A stretch of 43,224 nucleotides of DNA from an uncultured Clostridia bacterium (GCA_934249265.1 CAKQKQ010000005.1:1-43224); one strand, 5' to 3'. Counted from the stretch's first letter, positions 7,402 to 16,603 are shown. Program-made: numbers and translations. Notes: generated from the sequence alone by a model not told the origin.

Positions 7402-9342
7402 TTACAAATCGCCAAAGCCGTGGTCGCTGTCCGAATCGCTGATTATATCGGAATCGGTGGACGAGTCTGTATCGATAGAAGAGTCGCTACCGCTACTCGA
7501 GCCGCCTTGACCGCCCGAAAGGAACAAATCGGTCGAATACATTTTTGTGTATTGCTTACTTATGTTAAAGCCCTCTTCAACTTTGTAAGAGGTGATATAT
7601 CCGTCGGAAATGGTGTATAAATATCCGTCATAATATCTCGCCCTCGATATTCTTCTTCTAAAGGCTTCGAGTTTTGAATAATTATCCATCTTTCCGTAAT
7701 CGTCGCCCTCTTCGCCGAAGTTGCTTAAATAAGTCACTGCCCTTAAATTGTTGCCGTCAACCTTGAATACGAGCAACATATTATAAGAAATGCGCGAACT
7801 GTAATAACCGTTGTTGTATACATTTTTACGCCTACTGATACTGAAAGCGAACGCTCCGTCCTCGAAAATGCAAATCGCCCTCGGTTCGTCCAAAGCCTCG
7901 CAAGCATAAACGTCGCTTACCACGATATAATCCAACAATATGGGCGAAGCACCCGACGAGTCGTACAAGTTTACTCTTACGGTATCGGTCGTTGCTCCCG
8001 TTTGCGTGCCGTCATAACCGATGCCTATCATTCTGTTTTCGGCAACGACTTGCAAATGCGACGAATAGCCTTCAATTGAAAGTTGACCGATAACGGTCAT
8101 TTGCGCGGGATTTGTTACGTCGATTTTGAAAAGCGGGTCGGTTTGACGGAAAGTCGTGACGTAGCAGTAATATTTACCGTTATCTTCTTCATAAGTGACC
8201 GACTTTATTTGTTCGTTTGCGGCAAACGTTTCACTCTTTGAAATAAGCGTCATTCTGCTTGTATTGAGCGAAACGATTTTGTTGTCTATATACGTCAAGT
8301 AATTGCCTTCTTTGTTGCGTTTGGTGACGACCATATAAAGCGTATCGCCAAATTCTTTCAACGAATATCTGTCCTCAAGAATATAATCTTGAAGCCTTAC
8401 GCCGTAATGCGCTTCCATGGTGTTTAAGTCAACTTTCATGACGTAACCGTTTTTCGTGTAACTGTAACTACCGTAAGAATAACAGCCGCCCGAAGACTCG
8501 GAATTTTTATCTCTGATAGAACAACTGAAAATGGGATAAATTGCCTTTTCGGTCATATAAATATCTTCTAAATATGCGCCGTAATACCCCTTTACGGTTG
8601 CGCCATTTGCTAAATCGTTGATATCGACGCACGCAAAACCCGTAATTTGGTCTTCACCGTAGCCTTCGATAGAATTGGGAATACGACTTATAGTCATATT
8701 TTTATAGGTTGCGGTTTCTCCCATCGTTTCAAGATAGTTTACCGTGACGATATCGCTGCCGCCCGTAATATCGGAAGAATAGGTTTTATTGTAAGTGTAA
8801 AAAGCAAAATACAATTTGCCCGAGCCGTCAACAATTCTCGAAGTTGCAAACTTTCCGCCGATTAAATCGAACGTATACTTTAAGTTATCCTTTAAATCGA
8901 CAGTCTCGTTGCCGTAATCGTCGGGAAGCGAAATTACGCTTATCGTCAAAGTCTTGTACGACTGATAATAATAATTGACGTATTTGTCTTCGTCGAAAAA
9001 CGAATTTACTTTACCGGCAATTAAAACGATGTTTTTACCGCATACGTACATCTCAATCGGGATAATTTGAGTGTTATTAAAAGAATAAAAACCGACTGTT
9101 TTTATATCCCCTTTATCGACGTCGTTTATTGTCAAACCGTCGCATTGCAGTTTGTAAATGCGATTACCGTACATTTTGACGATATCGCCCTCGTCTACCC
9201 CTTCTTCTTGAGTGTTTGTTCCGCCGTGGTCGCCGGAAGTACCCGAATCGCCCTTTTCGTCTGCGCCGCTACACGAAGCGGCAAAAACGCATAGCGAAGC
9301 GGATAACAGTACAATCAAAATGCTAATCAATGCTTTTTTCAT
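7402..9342 (-). CDS. Secreted beta-propeller lipoprotein
   Basis: 646 residues. A hydrophobic N-terminus ends in the lipobox AASC (Cys24), so the protein should be lipid-anchored outside the membrane. The motif GVDEGDIVKMYGNRIYKL (about 48-65) and the following repeated beta segments match the 'beta propeller domain' family (Pfam Beta_propel, PF09826); its biochemical role is unknown. The C-terminus is a low-complexity Ser/Asp tail. The ATG at 9342 is chosen over the longer frame from 9429 because AAAGGAG lies 8 nt upstream and the signal peptide starts there. It overlaps the stop of the Lgt-like gene (ATGA), so the two are translationally coupled. Confidence 0.88.
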   Translation of the reverse strand: MKKALISILIVLLSASLCVFAASCSGADEKGDSGTSGDHGGTNTQEEGVDEGDIVKMYGNRIYKLQCDGLTINDVDKGDIKTVGFYSFNNTQIIPIEMYVCGKNIVLIAGKVNSFFDEDKYVNYYYQSYKTLTISVISLPDDYGNETVDLKDNLKYTFDLIGGKFATSRIVDGSGKLYFAFYTYNKTYSSDITGGSDIVTVNYLETMGETATYKNMTISRIPNSIEGYGEDQITGFACVDINDLANGATVKGYYGAYLEDIYMTEKAIYPIFSCSIRDKNSESSGGCYSYGSYSYTKNGYVMKVDLNTMEAHYGVRLQDYILEDRYSLKEFGDTLYMVVTKRNKEGNYLTYIDNKIVSLNTSRMTLISKSETFAANEQIKSVTYEEDNGKYYCYVTTFRQTDPLFKIDVTNPAQMTVIGQLSIEGYSSHLQVVAENRMIGIGYDGTQTGATTDTVRVNLYDSSGASPILLDYIVVSDVYACEALDEPRAICIFEDGAFAFSISRRKNVYNNGYYSSRISYNMLLVFKVDGNNLRAVTYLSNFGEEGDDYGKMDNYSKLEAFRRRISRARYYDGYLYTISDGYITSYKVEEGFNISKQYTKMYSTDLFLSGGQGGSSSGSDSSIDTDSSTDSDIISDSDSDHGFGDL

Positions 9343-9977
9343 TTCTTGCTCCTTTGCCCCGCAAACATGGTATAAACCGCAATTAAAATTACGATTATCG
9401 CCATGTATTGCATAGGCGTAAATATCCATAATTTTTCAATACTATACGTATTTTTGAAAAACTCTACTACAAACCTAAAAACCGAATATCCGCATAAAAA
9501 ATACTTATATTTGATTTTTTTAGTAATCGCATTGTACACGAGCGCGATACAGCAAAGCAATATTTCCGTTTGAACAACGGGAAAACTGCCGCCGCAACAC
9601 TTTTCGTACAAACACGCCAACCTCGACAAACAAATAAACGCGAGCATACTGTTTACGTAACCGTCGAGGTTGCTTTTTTTGTATACTTTTGCCATGATTA
9701 CCGCACTTAAAGTGAAAAACACCAAGCCGTAATAAATGCCGAAAGGCGAAAACATATATCTGTCTTTTGTGGAAAGCGCGCTACTTATAGCCGTTGCCGT
9801 CGCAATTGAAAGCAAAACTCCGCAAAAAGCGTTGACTACAGCCATAAAAAGCAACTCTTTAAAGTCCTTTTCGCCCTTTATTTTATATATGTAATATACC
9901 GCCGAAACGATACCCGCAAAAAGTATTATCGCGTAATATTTCGGTTGAGATTTTATCGATTGAATAATTTTTTCCAT
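9339..9977 (-). CDS. Lgt-like multi-pass membrane protein (divergent prolipoprotein diacylglyceryl transferase)
   Basis: 212 residues, shorter than typical Lgt (about 260-290), with about six or seven membrane segments. Three places resemble Lgt and its clostridial relatives: RLACLYEKCCGG (119-130), resembling the 'RxGCFLAGCCYG' segment; RFVVEFFKN (168-176); and TPMQY (187-191) in place of the usual MGQ. Lgt transfers diacylglyceryl from phosphatidylglycerol to lipobox Cys. The essential residues are only partly recognisable, so catalysis is uncertain. The gene is followed, with a 4-bp ATGA overlap, by a lipoprotein, a suggestive pairing. The ribosome site is weak. A TTGAAA-17-TATAAT promoter lies upstream. 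Confidence 0.65.
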   Translation of the reverse strand: MEKIIQSIKSQPKYYAIILFAGIVSAVYYIYKIKGEKDFKELLFMAVVNAFCGVLLSIATATAISSALSTKDRYMFSPFGIYYGLVFFTLSAVIMAKVYKKSNLDGYVNSMLAFICLSRLACLYEKCCGGSFPVVQTEILLCCIALVYNAITKKIKYKYFLCGYSVFRFVVEFFKNTYSIEKLWIFTPMQYMAIIVILIAVYTMFAGQRSKK

Positions 9978-10015
9978 TTATTTTAATTTAGTCTTTATTT
10001 CCCTTCCGTGCCTTA

Positions 10016-10044
10016 ATTATATCATATGATTATGCCGTTTTCAA
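10016..10044 (-). promoter_or_regulatory. Promoter of the Lgt-like/beta-propeller operon
   Basis: -35 TTGAAA (10044-10039), 17-nt spacer, -10 TATAAT (10021-10016), about 40 nt before the ATG at 9977. Confidence 0.7.
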
Positions 10045-10124
10045 TACTTTTTAAAAATTTTGCGCCCACATTGACGTATAAACGCATATTTTTTGATACA
10101 TTTTTGCCACAAACGCTTTAAAAA

Positions 10125-10847
10125 TCACAACACGGTCGTGTATTCGGGGGTGTTTGTCTTTAATTTTTTCTTTATTTCTTTCCAATTAGGCATAAACTTG
10201 CTTTCGAGTGCTTTAAACTCTTTGCCGTGGTTGGGCACGACTAAATGGCACAGTTCGTGCATAATCACGTACTCGATTTCCTCTACCGAACGACTGAAAA
10301 GTTGCAATGCAAACGTAATTTCTCTCGTTTTGTAATCGCATCTACCCCACACGCTTTTAAGGTTTTTATATTTAACCGCCGACGGCGCAAGCCTCGTGAT
10401 ATTAAGCCACTTCGGCATAAGCGTTTCTATCGCGCGTTTCAGCCCCGATAAATAAAAATTTTCGACCTCTTTTTTAATACTTTTTTGCGTGAGTTTTGTC
10501 GTCTTTACGACAAACGTATGTTCCGTTTCGTCCAAAAACGCTAAATTTTCGCTACTCGCCGCCACCGATAAAACGTACTTCTGCCCGAGCACGTAAAACG
10601 TTTCGCCGCTTAAATACTTTCTGTCTTTTTTCACGGGCTTGCTCTTGCATTGATTTACCTTTTTGACAAGCCAATCGTACTTGCTTAAAGCGAAATTTAT
10701 TCCCTTTTCCATCGACGTATAAACGGGCACGGTAAGCACGACTCTGCCGCCGGGGTAAACCGTCAAGCGCAGCGACTTCACCCTTTTAAAAACGACTTCC
10801 GCCTTTACGTCTTTTATATATACGATTTTCGTCGATTTATCTTTCAT
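10125..10847 (-). CDS. YgjP/DUF45-family metallopeptidase-like protein
   Basis: 240 residues, cytoplasmic. HELCH (197-201) followed by NHGKEF (206-211) is the zinc site of the YgjP-like family (PF01863), with the usual WGRC motif near 167. Family members are predicted zinc peptidases whose substrates are largely unknown. The ATG at 10847 has AAGGTG 5 nt upstream; an in-frame GTG at 10895 would add 16 residues but has no ribosome site. It is a single gene with no clear partner. Confidence 0.85.
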   Translation of the reverse strand: MKDKSTKIVYIKDVKAEVVFKRVKSLRLTVYPGGRVVLTVPVYTSMEKGINFALSKYDWLVKKVNQCKSKPVKKDRKYLSGETFYVLGQKYVLSVAASSENLAFLDETEHTFVVKTTKLTQKSIKKEVENFYLSGLKRAIETLMPKWLNITRLAPSAVKYKNLKSVWGRCDYKTREITFALQLFSRSVEEIEYVIMHELCHLVVPNHGKEFKALESKFMPNWKEIKKKLKTNTPEYTTVL

Positions 10848-11257
10848 ATACACCTTTTTATTATTGCCTTTGTTTTCGCCTTTAAAACGCCGCACAAGGC
10901 GTGAAATTTAGTCGTTTACACATTCTCGACAACGCCGAAAATTTGGTGCAATGCGCCGATTTTAAACTCACGCGGGCAATTTTATACCTTTATCGTTAAT
11001 TTTAAAACGCAAACAAGTCGCAAGGTTTTATATAAATTTTATATAAACGATTTGCACGGCAATAAAAAACATTTTCTCTATTAGAGTTTTCGTTTGTAAA
11101 ATTTATCTTCGCTAAATTTTACGTTCGCTACCGCTTTTCGCAAGGCAATATTTTTTCTACCGCTCTCCGCAAGGCAAACTGAAAATTCACCTTGCAATTT
11201 AAATTGCAATATGCAAAATAAAGCCATTTGTAAGCAAGTTTTTAAATTAAAATATTT
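10848..11257. other. Intergenic spacer with short repeats
   Basis: No gene seen. Two 21-bp near-identical direct repeats (11128-11148 and 11157-11177, two mismatches) contain CGCAAGGCAA. A perfect 18-bp palindrome TTGCAATTTAAATTGCAA lies at 11192-11209. Confidence 0.6.
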
Positions 11258-11293
11258 TAAAAGCGTCCCGAGAAAAATCTTGAGACGCTTTAA
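11258..11293 (-). terminator. Terminator after the 890-residue surface protein gene
   Basis: AAAGCGTC (11260-11267) pairs with GACGCTTT (11284-11291), with further pairing inside the loop. It lies 15 bp past the stop codon, with T-rich sequence following on the minus strand. Confidence 0.7.
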
Positions 11294-11307
11294 GTATTTT
11301 TTAGATA

Positions 11308-13980
11308 TTAGTCGGCGTAATCGATTTGCACTTTGTAAGCAAACGAACCGTCGCCCGTAAATTGTTTGTCGCTGCTTCCGACGTACTTCATACCGCTTCT
11401 CGTCATAACAGCGTCGATAAGTTGAAGCGCAAGAATCTTGTCTGCCTCTTCTTTAACGACAAGCATCGACGGTACTTGGCTGTAGTTTTTGTCGTCGCCT
11501 ACGTACACGAGTTGATCGTTTGCGGTGGGTTCTACAGCGAGATAAAGTTTGATTTCGTCTTCTTCTTTAACGAGTTTTACGAGATATCTTCCGTCGTAGA
11601 ATCTTACAACGTTGTAATCGAATACTTGATAACCGTTGACGTACTTACGAATTTCTTTCGCATATCTGTCAAGTTTGGTATCTTCGCTTTCTTTTCTAAC
11701 GATAAACGCGAAACCGTTGAGTCTTTCCGATTCGGACGACTTAATAGCCGTGGGTGCGTACGCGCCTTTGACGAATCCGTAATAAGTCATTACGTCTTTA
11801 ATTACAGCAAGTGCTTCGTTAAACGTAGCGTCGTTTGTAACGGAGAACTTAACGGGAGCGTCTTTGCATTTTTCGTTTTTAACGTATTCCGCTTCGTGCT
11901 CTTTCTCGATGAGTTTCTTTACGTCTTTGCTGAAATACAACGCAACTTTACCGTCTTGCATAAACATACGAGCGATAAGCACGTTGCCGCCTTTTTTAGC
12001 GATAGTTTTGTTGTTGTCGTCGTGCTCATAAGTGAGCATAGCCGCCTTCAACGCGTCAAAATATTGTACGACTTTGTCGTTACCTACAGCACCTTTAATC
12101 CATTTAGCGTAAACTTTTATGTTTTTACGTCTGCCGCAGTAAAGGCTGATAAATCTCGAAGTGTAAGCCTTATCCGAATACCAACCTGCGAACACATAAC
12201 CTTCGCGCTTGGGATTTTCGGGAGTTTCCCAATATTCGCCTTTTCTTGCTTTAACCGATTTAACTTTGTTGCCACCCATGCTGTTGAACGAAAGTTTGTA
12301 CTTGCAGTTGCGGAGACAAATAAACAAAATCACGAAGAAAAGTATCAATACGAAAATAATCGATATGTAGAAGAAGGGGTTTGTAAACAAACTTCCCTCG
12401 TCAAAACCGAGTTTTGAAGTAAGTCTTTGCCACCAATTCGCGCCCTCTGCAGTAGCGGCGCAAATAGCGAACGGACTGAAATGGTTTGTGGTAAACATTA
12501 AAACGTTGTCCTCCTCTATTATTTGAGCGTCATAATCGTTGTCGTCAAGTTTGAGATTTCCGAGATAATATACTACTTGAAGGCTGTCTTTATATTTAAC
12601 TATATCGCTTACGTCGTCGAGTGAAATCGCAACTAAATATTGCGTTTGTCCGTCGAACTCGTCGAGATATCTGCCGTCTTGAAGTATCTTTATGTTGATG
12701 TAATATACGACTCTTACGTTATTGTATTTTTCGTTGTCCGAATTTTTAAGCGCGGTGTTAGTGTTCGTCTTATAAGCCTTAAATCTATAGTCTTTTGCGA
12801 TGACTTCCGCTTCGGGCGAAAACGCATAAGGATTATCCGATACGATAGTGATTTTATAAGGACTTCCTTCCGCGGTTTTTACGGTGCTTACGTTGACGGG
12901 TACGTTCGCTATGTCGGCGTCGAATTGATTTTTCGCATCTTCCATTTCGCTTATGAGCGAAGTAGCGTATATCGCGTCTCTTGCAGCCTTTTTAATGTCG
13001 TTTATTTTTTGAACGTTAGCCTCGGAATAATGAGTAAGGTCTACGTCGGCAATAATGTTATGTTCGTAAAAATATTTTCTGTAATATTTTAAAATAGAAA
13101 GATAACTGTCGATGTTTTCTTTTTTAATCTCTTCGCTGGTCGCGCCTTGATAGAAATTAATCGCATTTTTCGCTTCTTCCGAGCAATCTACGGGGTTTTC
13201 GGCGGTTTCGTTGTAAGTAATGTCGTTGATGACCTCTTGAATTACCGTCAACACCGATTTTACTTTTGCAACATACTCGCTGTACTCTTGCTCGATAGCG
13301 GCTTCGTCTTGAGCGGCGTTTACTTTCTCGATATACGTGCTTAACAATTCGTCAAGCGTTTGCATATTCGTTTGAGAATAGAAACCCGAATCTTTCCTTT
13401 CTTCGTCCATCGCCCTCATCTTTTCGATCTTCGCTTGTCTTGCGTCGGTCAAATCGACTACGGTGATTTTTGAAACCTTTGCCATCGCGTCTAAAGTTTC
13501 TTGCTTTTTAGTCGCGACGTATTCGCCGTTGAGGTTGTTCGACTCATAAAGCGCGGAAATTTGCAAGTCGGCGATCGCGTCGTTGTAATACTTTGTCAAC
13601 TTGTTGTAGTTTAACTCGGTATAATCTCCGCTGTAATAAGCCTTGTATGCGGTTTCAATGTCTTCAGCCGCGCTTTGGATATCGCCTAAAAGTTGCATTT
13701 TAGACAACGCGCTTTGCAAAAGAGTATTGATTTTTTCATCGTCGGTTGCCGACGATATTCTGTCTTGATACTCTTCGAGATAACTCTCTAAAGCGGACTG
13801 TCCGTTTACAAGCGCAAGTTTACCGTCGTACGTGTCGTACTGCGATTGCAACTGCGCTAATGCGTCGCTTTTAGTATCGGCGAAAACGCCTACCGCTTGA
13901 CACATAAACGCCGCTATCGTCATTACGATTATCAACAATAACAAAAACGGTTTTTTTGCATTTGCCCTTTTTGCGTACAT
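11308..13980 (-). CDS. One-pass surface protein with B-repeat and duplicated cytoplasmic domain
   Basis: 890 residues. The signal peptide ends near VFA-D (about 35). Residues about 36-350 are charged and helical, of coiled-coil or FIVAR-like character. A beta-rich region follows to about 520. There is one membrane span at about 538-558 (ISIIFVLILFFVILF). A B-repeat-like segment is at about 565-630 (FNSMGGNKV, GYVFAGWY). Two related domains follow at about 638-735 and 770-865, each with a KLYLAVEP/VALYFSKD-type strand, VPSMLVVKEEADKILA or an equivalent, and a closing helix (IDAVMTRSGM / IKDVMTYYGF). I recall this domain from uncharacterised clostridial proteins. By topology the B-repeat and tandem domains lie after the span and would be cytoplasmic, odd for a B-repeat. 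AAGGAG precedes the ATG. Function unknown. Confidence 0.85.
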   Translation of the reverse strand: MYAKRANAKKPFLLLLIIVMTIAAFMCQAVGVFADTKSDALAQLQSQYDTYDGKLALVNGQSALESYLEEYQDRISSATDDEKINTLLQSALSKMQLLGDIQSAAEDIETAYKAYYSGDYTELNYNKLTKYYNDAIADLQISALYESNNLNGEYVATKKQETLDAMAKVSKITVVDLTDARQAKIEKMRAMDEERKDSGFYSQTNMQTLDELLSTYIEKVNAAQDEAAIEQEYSEYVAKVKSVLTVIQEVINDITYNETAENPVDCSEEAKNAINFYQGATSEEIKKENIDSYLSILKYYRKYFYEHNIIADVDLTHYSEANVQKINDIKKAARDAIYATSLISEMEDAKNQFDADIANVPVNVSTVKTAEGSPYKITIVSDNPYAFSPEAEVIAKDYRFKAYKTNTNTALKNSDNEKYNNVRVVYYINIKILQDGRYLDEFDGQTQYLVAISLDDVSDIVKYKDSLQVVYYLGNLKLDDNDYDAQIIEEDNVLMFTTNHFSPFAICAATAEGANWWQRLTSKLGFDEGSLFTNPFFYISIIFVLILFFVILFICLRNCKYKLSFNSMGGNKVKSVKARKGEYWETPENPKREGYVFAGWYSDKAYTSRFISLYCGRRKNIKVYAKWIKGAVGNDKVVQYFDALKAAMLTYEHDDNNKTIAKKGGNVLIARMFMQDGKVALYFSKDVKKLIEKEHEAEYVKNEKCKDAPVKFSVTNDATFNEALAVIKDVMTYYGFVKGAYAPTAIKSSESERLNGFAFIVRKESEDTKLDRYAKEIRKYVNGYQVFDYNVVRFYDGRYLVKLVKEEDEIKLYLAVEPTANDQLVYVGDDKNYSQVPSMLVVKEEADKILALQLIDAVMTRSGMKYVGSSDKQFTGDGSFAYKVQIDYAD

Positions 13981-14467
13981 ATCTTTCCTCTCCTTAATTT
14001 TGTTGCTATATATTTGGATCGTAGTCTATTATACTATAACACAGTAATATAATAACACAAATAGCGACCGATTTCAATGCTTTTTTAATAATTTTTTGAC
14101 AAATTTACTTAATATGTATGCTGTTTTCACGTCAAAACGCGTTATTTTGCCCTTGCGGCGGGTGAGAAATTATTATTTCTTATTATTTTTTGGTTTTAAA
14201 GTAGTTATATCACTTTTATAAAAAAGTGTCATATAGGTCGATTTTGCCGTATTTAACAAATTATTATTTCAACTTGAAATTATTTAAAATTATTGAATTT
14301 ATCGATAATTTACCTTTTTAGTCGTTTTGATTTGATTTTTTTATCGGCGAAAAACGCGGAGTTTTATGCTTTTTCTACCTATTATTTTCGGCTTGATTTT
14401 ATGCAAATCGTTTACCTTCGAGAGGATATTTTTTTTGTCAAAATATCACCCTTTTAAGTTTTGCAAG
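13981..14467. other. Intergenic spacer upstream of the 890-residue protein gene
   Basis: No gene seen. A minus-strand TATAAT (14033-14028) with a weak upstream -35 may be the promoter of the 890-residue protein gene. A degenerate palindrome copy lies near 14103, and a CACTTTT/AAAAGTG hairpin at 14211-14228. The rest is T-rich. Confidence 0.45.
14103..14128. repeat. Degenerate copy of the dispersed palindrome
   Basis: Matches copy 1 at only about 17 of 26 positions (core AATATGTATGC, right arm lost). It is reported as a possible decayed member. Confidence 0.3.
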
Positions 14468-14494
14468 CAAAAAGTCCGCCTTAAAAAGCGGACT
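14468..14494 (-). terminator. Terminator after the GtrB-like glycosyltransferase gene
   Basis: AGTCCGC (14473-14479) pairs with GCGGACT (14488-14494), followed on the minus strand by TTTTTGC. Confidence 0.75.
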
Positions 14495-14516
14495 GATTTT
14501 TATGTTTATACACAAA

Positions 14517-15446
14517 TTAATTGTCGTTTAAATCGTCTTTTTCGGTCTCTTTAACAATATAAACGGGACGTGATTTTACCTCGGTAAACGTCTTTTTTAC
14601 GTACTCGCCCAATATTCCCACGCCGAAAAACAACAACCCGAATAAAAACAAAACCACGGGCAAAATAATGAACAACTCGGTCACGCCGTGCCCCGTCGCC
14701 GCCCACACTATATCTAAAACGACAAATACTAAAGTCGCAAGCATACACAAAAACGACAAAACGAAATTGTATTTCAGCGGCGCGGTGGAAAAATCTTCAA
14801 GTCCGCCCAAAGCGTATTTGGTGAGCGTTTTTACGCTCCACTTACTTCCTCCCGCAACTCTGTCTATGCTTTCGTATTCGAGCCATTTTACATTGAAACC
14901 GACCCAATTAAATATGCCCTTTATAAAGCGTTCTTTTTCACATAACGACAGCACGGCGTCGGTCATTTTTCTCGTCATAAGGCGGAAATCTCGCTCTCCC
15001 TCGGTCATATGCACGTCGCTCATTTTGTTGACTATGCCGTAAAAAATTCTCGATAAAAAGGCAACTTTGCCCTTTCTTTTGGTACGTCTGCAAGCAACGC
15101 AATCGTAACCCTCTTCGGTGATGCCTTTGTACATATCGATAAGCAGTTCGGGCTTGTCTTGAAGGTCAACGTCCATAAGCGAAACCAAATCGCCCGTAGC
15201 CGCCTTTAAGCCGGCGTACATTGCCGCCTCTTTGCCGAAGTTCCTCGAAAAAGAAATAAACCTGACTTGTTTGTCCTTTTTAGCCAAATCTTTAATTATC
15301 GACAAAGTTTTGTCCTTACTGCCGTCGTCAACGAACACGAACTCGAACTCTTCGGGGATTTTTTCCCTAATCGGCTTCATAGCCTCGTAATATTTTTCTA
15401 TGCACTGTTCTTCGTTGTAACACGGCACAACCAAACTGATTTTCAT
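14517..15446 (-). CDS. GtrB/DPM-like family 2 glycosyltransferase
   Basis: 309 residues. An N-terminal GT2 domain carries the nucleotide-sugar loop VDDGS (39-43) and MDVDLQD (91-97, DxD-type metal site). Two membrane hairpin segments follow at about 224-250 and 261-285, the layout of GtrB/YkcC-type enzymes that load a sugar onto undecaprenyl phosphate at the inner leaflet. Sugar and acceptor cannot be read from the sequence. No flippase or other glycosyltransferase lies beside it. A perfect-consensus promoter lies at 15567-15595. Confidence 0.88.
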   Translation of the reverse strand: MKISLVVPCYNEEQCIEKYYEAMKPIREKIPEEFEFVFVDDGSKDKTLSIIKDLAKKDKQVRFISFSRNFGKEAAMYAGLKAATGDLVSLMDVDLQDKPELLIDMYKGITEEGYDCVACRRTKRKGKVAFLSRIFYGIVNKMSDVHMTEGERDFRLMTRKMTDAVLSLCEKERFIKGIFNWVGFNVKWLEYESIDRVAGGSKWSVKTLTKYALGGLEDFSTAPLKYNFVLSFLCMLATLVFVVLDIVWAATGHGVTELFIILPVVLFLFGLLFFGVGILGEYVKKTFTEVKSRPVYIVKETEKDDLNDN

Positions 15447-15566
15447 TTAAACGCTTGCTCCGAAATCGTCTTTAAAATATTATTCGCAAAATCGAAAAGC
15501 AATAAACGCACGTTTAATCTAAAAATGCTTTAAAATGATTTTTGCGAGTTTTATTTTTACTTTAAA

Positions 15567-15595
15567 ATTATAACATTGCGCGGTGATTTTGTCAA
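15567..15595 (-). promoter_or_regulatory. Consensus sigma-A promoter of the GtrB-like gene
   Basis: -35 TTGACA (15595-15590), 17-nt spacer, -10 TATAAT (15572-15567): both hexamers are perfect. The -35 falls within the first unit of a tandem repeat. Confidence 0.85.
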
Positions 15596-15683
15596 TAGTT
15601 AACCGAGCATTGCCATAAACGGTATATCGCCTTTGTCAATACTTGACCGAGCATTACTCTAAACAACAAAACGGTGTATCTCC
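15588..15683. repeat. Tandem direct repeat, two units of about 44-52 bp
   Basis: Units start TTTGTCAATAGTTAACCGAG (15588) and TTTGTCAATACTTGACCGAG (15632). Both continue with GCATT, then TAAAC, then GGTRTATC. The second is about 8 bp longer. Both carry a TTGACA on the minus strand, and only the first has a good -10 at the right distance. Confidence 0.75.
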
Positions 15684-15778
15684 GTAAATGAATGACGAAA
15701 AATCGTCGCTTTATATTTGTTGCAACCGCCTTATATTATGTTTGCCACCCAAAGGTCTTTTATTGTTATTTTGTTTGG

Positions 15779-15821
15779 AACAAATAACCTTTACTGCCTT
15801 GTAGGCGTTTACTTATTTGTT
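15779..15821. repeat. Inverted repeat just past the TetR gene stop
   Basis: AACAAATAA (15779-15787) and TTATTTGTT (15813-15821) are perfect 9-bp arms, with an inner GCCT/AGGC stem at 15796-15806. There is no T-run after it on the minus strand, so terminator function is doubtful. Confidence 0.45.
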
Positions 15822-15825
15822 ATGT

Positions 15826-16434
15826 TTAAATTTTATTTGCGGGGTCGAAATTTATACACGTTTGAATAATTTTAATAACCTCGTCTATGGGCGTAATGCA
15901 GTCTGTTCTTATCCACTCGTTTACAACCGCTTGTATTCCGTTTAAATAAAACATCATCATATAATTGCGCTTTTCAACGGGTATACCGAATTTTTCCATA
16001 ACGGGCGAAAAAACTCTGCCGAACAATTCTTGATACCTATCTACGCTTTGGAAAAGCGTCACGTGTTTTATAGCCACGACGTAAGTACGCTTGTTTTCCT
16101 TGACGTAATCTAAATAAGGATATAAATATTTATCGGTGAAGAAGTACAAATTTTCTTTGTCGGCGGCTTTTAGGTCTTTTAAAGCAATGTCAGTTTTTCC
16201 TTCGTCGATTTCGCTCATATAATTCATGAAACGGTTGTGAATAAACGCCACGCTCTCTTCAAGCAAATCGGTCATATTTTCATAATGCAAATAAAACGTA
16301 GACCTATTTACTCCCGCTTTGTCGCATATTTCCTTTACCGTGATGTACTCGAAATCCTTTTTGCCGAGTAATTCGATCAACGCCTCGTCCATCAGACAAG
16401 CGGTATTAAAATATTTGCTTTCGGATTTATTCAT
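15826..16434 (-). CDS. TetR/AcrR-family transcriptional regulator
   Basis: 202 residues. The N-terminal helix-turn-helix ITVKEICDKAGVNRSTFYLH (31-50) is typical of TetR. The helical C-terminal part is the ligand and dimer domain, with no recognisable ligand signature. The start at 16434 is chosen because GAGAGG is 5-6 nt upstream; a longer frame from 16464 lacks one. No efflux pump or enzyme is divergent from it. The nearest gene is the small membrane protein upstream on the same strand, so its target cannot be inferred from context. Confidence 0.88.
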   Translation of the reverse strand: MNKSESKYFNTACLMDEALIELLGKKDFEYITVKEICDKAGVNRSTFYLHYENMTDLLEESVAFIHNRFMNYMSEIDEGKTDIALKDLKAADKENLYFFTDKYLYPYLDYVKENKRTYVVAIKHVTLFQSVDRYQELFGRVFSPVMEKFGIPVEKRNYMMMFYLNGIQAVVNEWIRTDCITPIDEVIKIIQTCINFDPANKI

Positions 16435-16582
16435 AAAAACCTCTCTCTTTGCCGAAAACGACAACTGCTTTTCTCAAAGTAAAACCCTTTTAATTGAAAA
16501 CTAAATCTTTCAATTTTTATCGTCTGCTATATATGCATCAATTTCTTTAATCGCCATACGGCAAACCCGCAACCTTTAAAAT

Positions 16583-16596
16583 CAAGTTTTGACTTG
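16583..16596 (-). terminator. Weak terminator-like hairpin after the 118-residue protein gene
   Basis: CAAGT and ACTTG form 5-bp arms around a four-base loop, followed on the minus strand by ATTTT. It is short and of uncertain strength. Confidence 0.35.
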
Positions 16597-16603
16597 CCCA
16601 AAA

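Noticed and set aside
11326..12417. 363-codon plus-strand frame
   Set aside because: Antisense to the 890-residue protein, whose membrane span and B-repeat are clear; composition of the plus frame (Phe/Val-rich) is that of a shadow.
14366..14554. 62-codon plus-strand frame
   Set aside because: Runs through the terminator and 3' end of the GtrB-like gene; no ribosome site.
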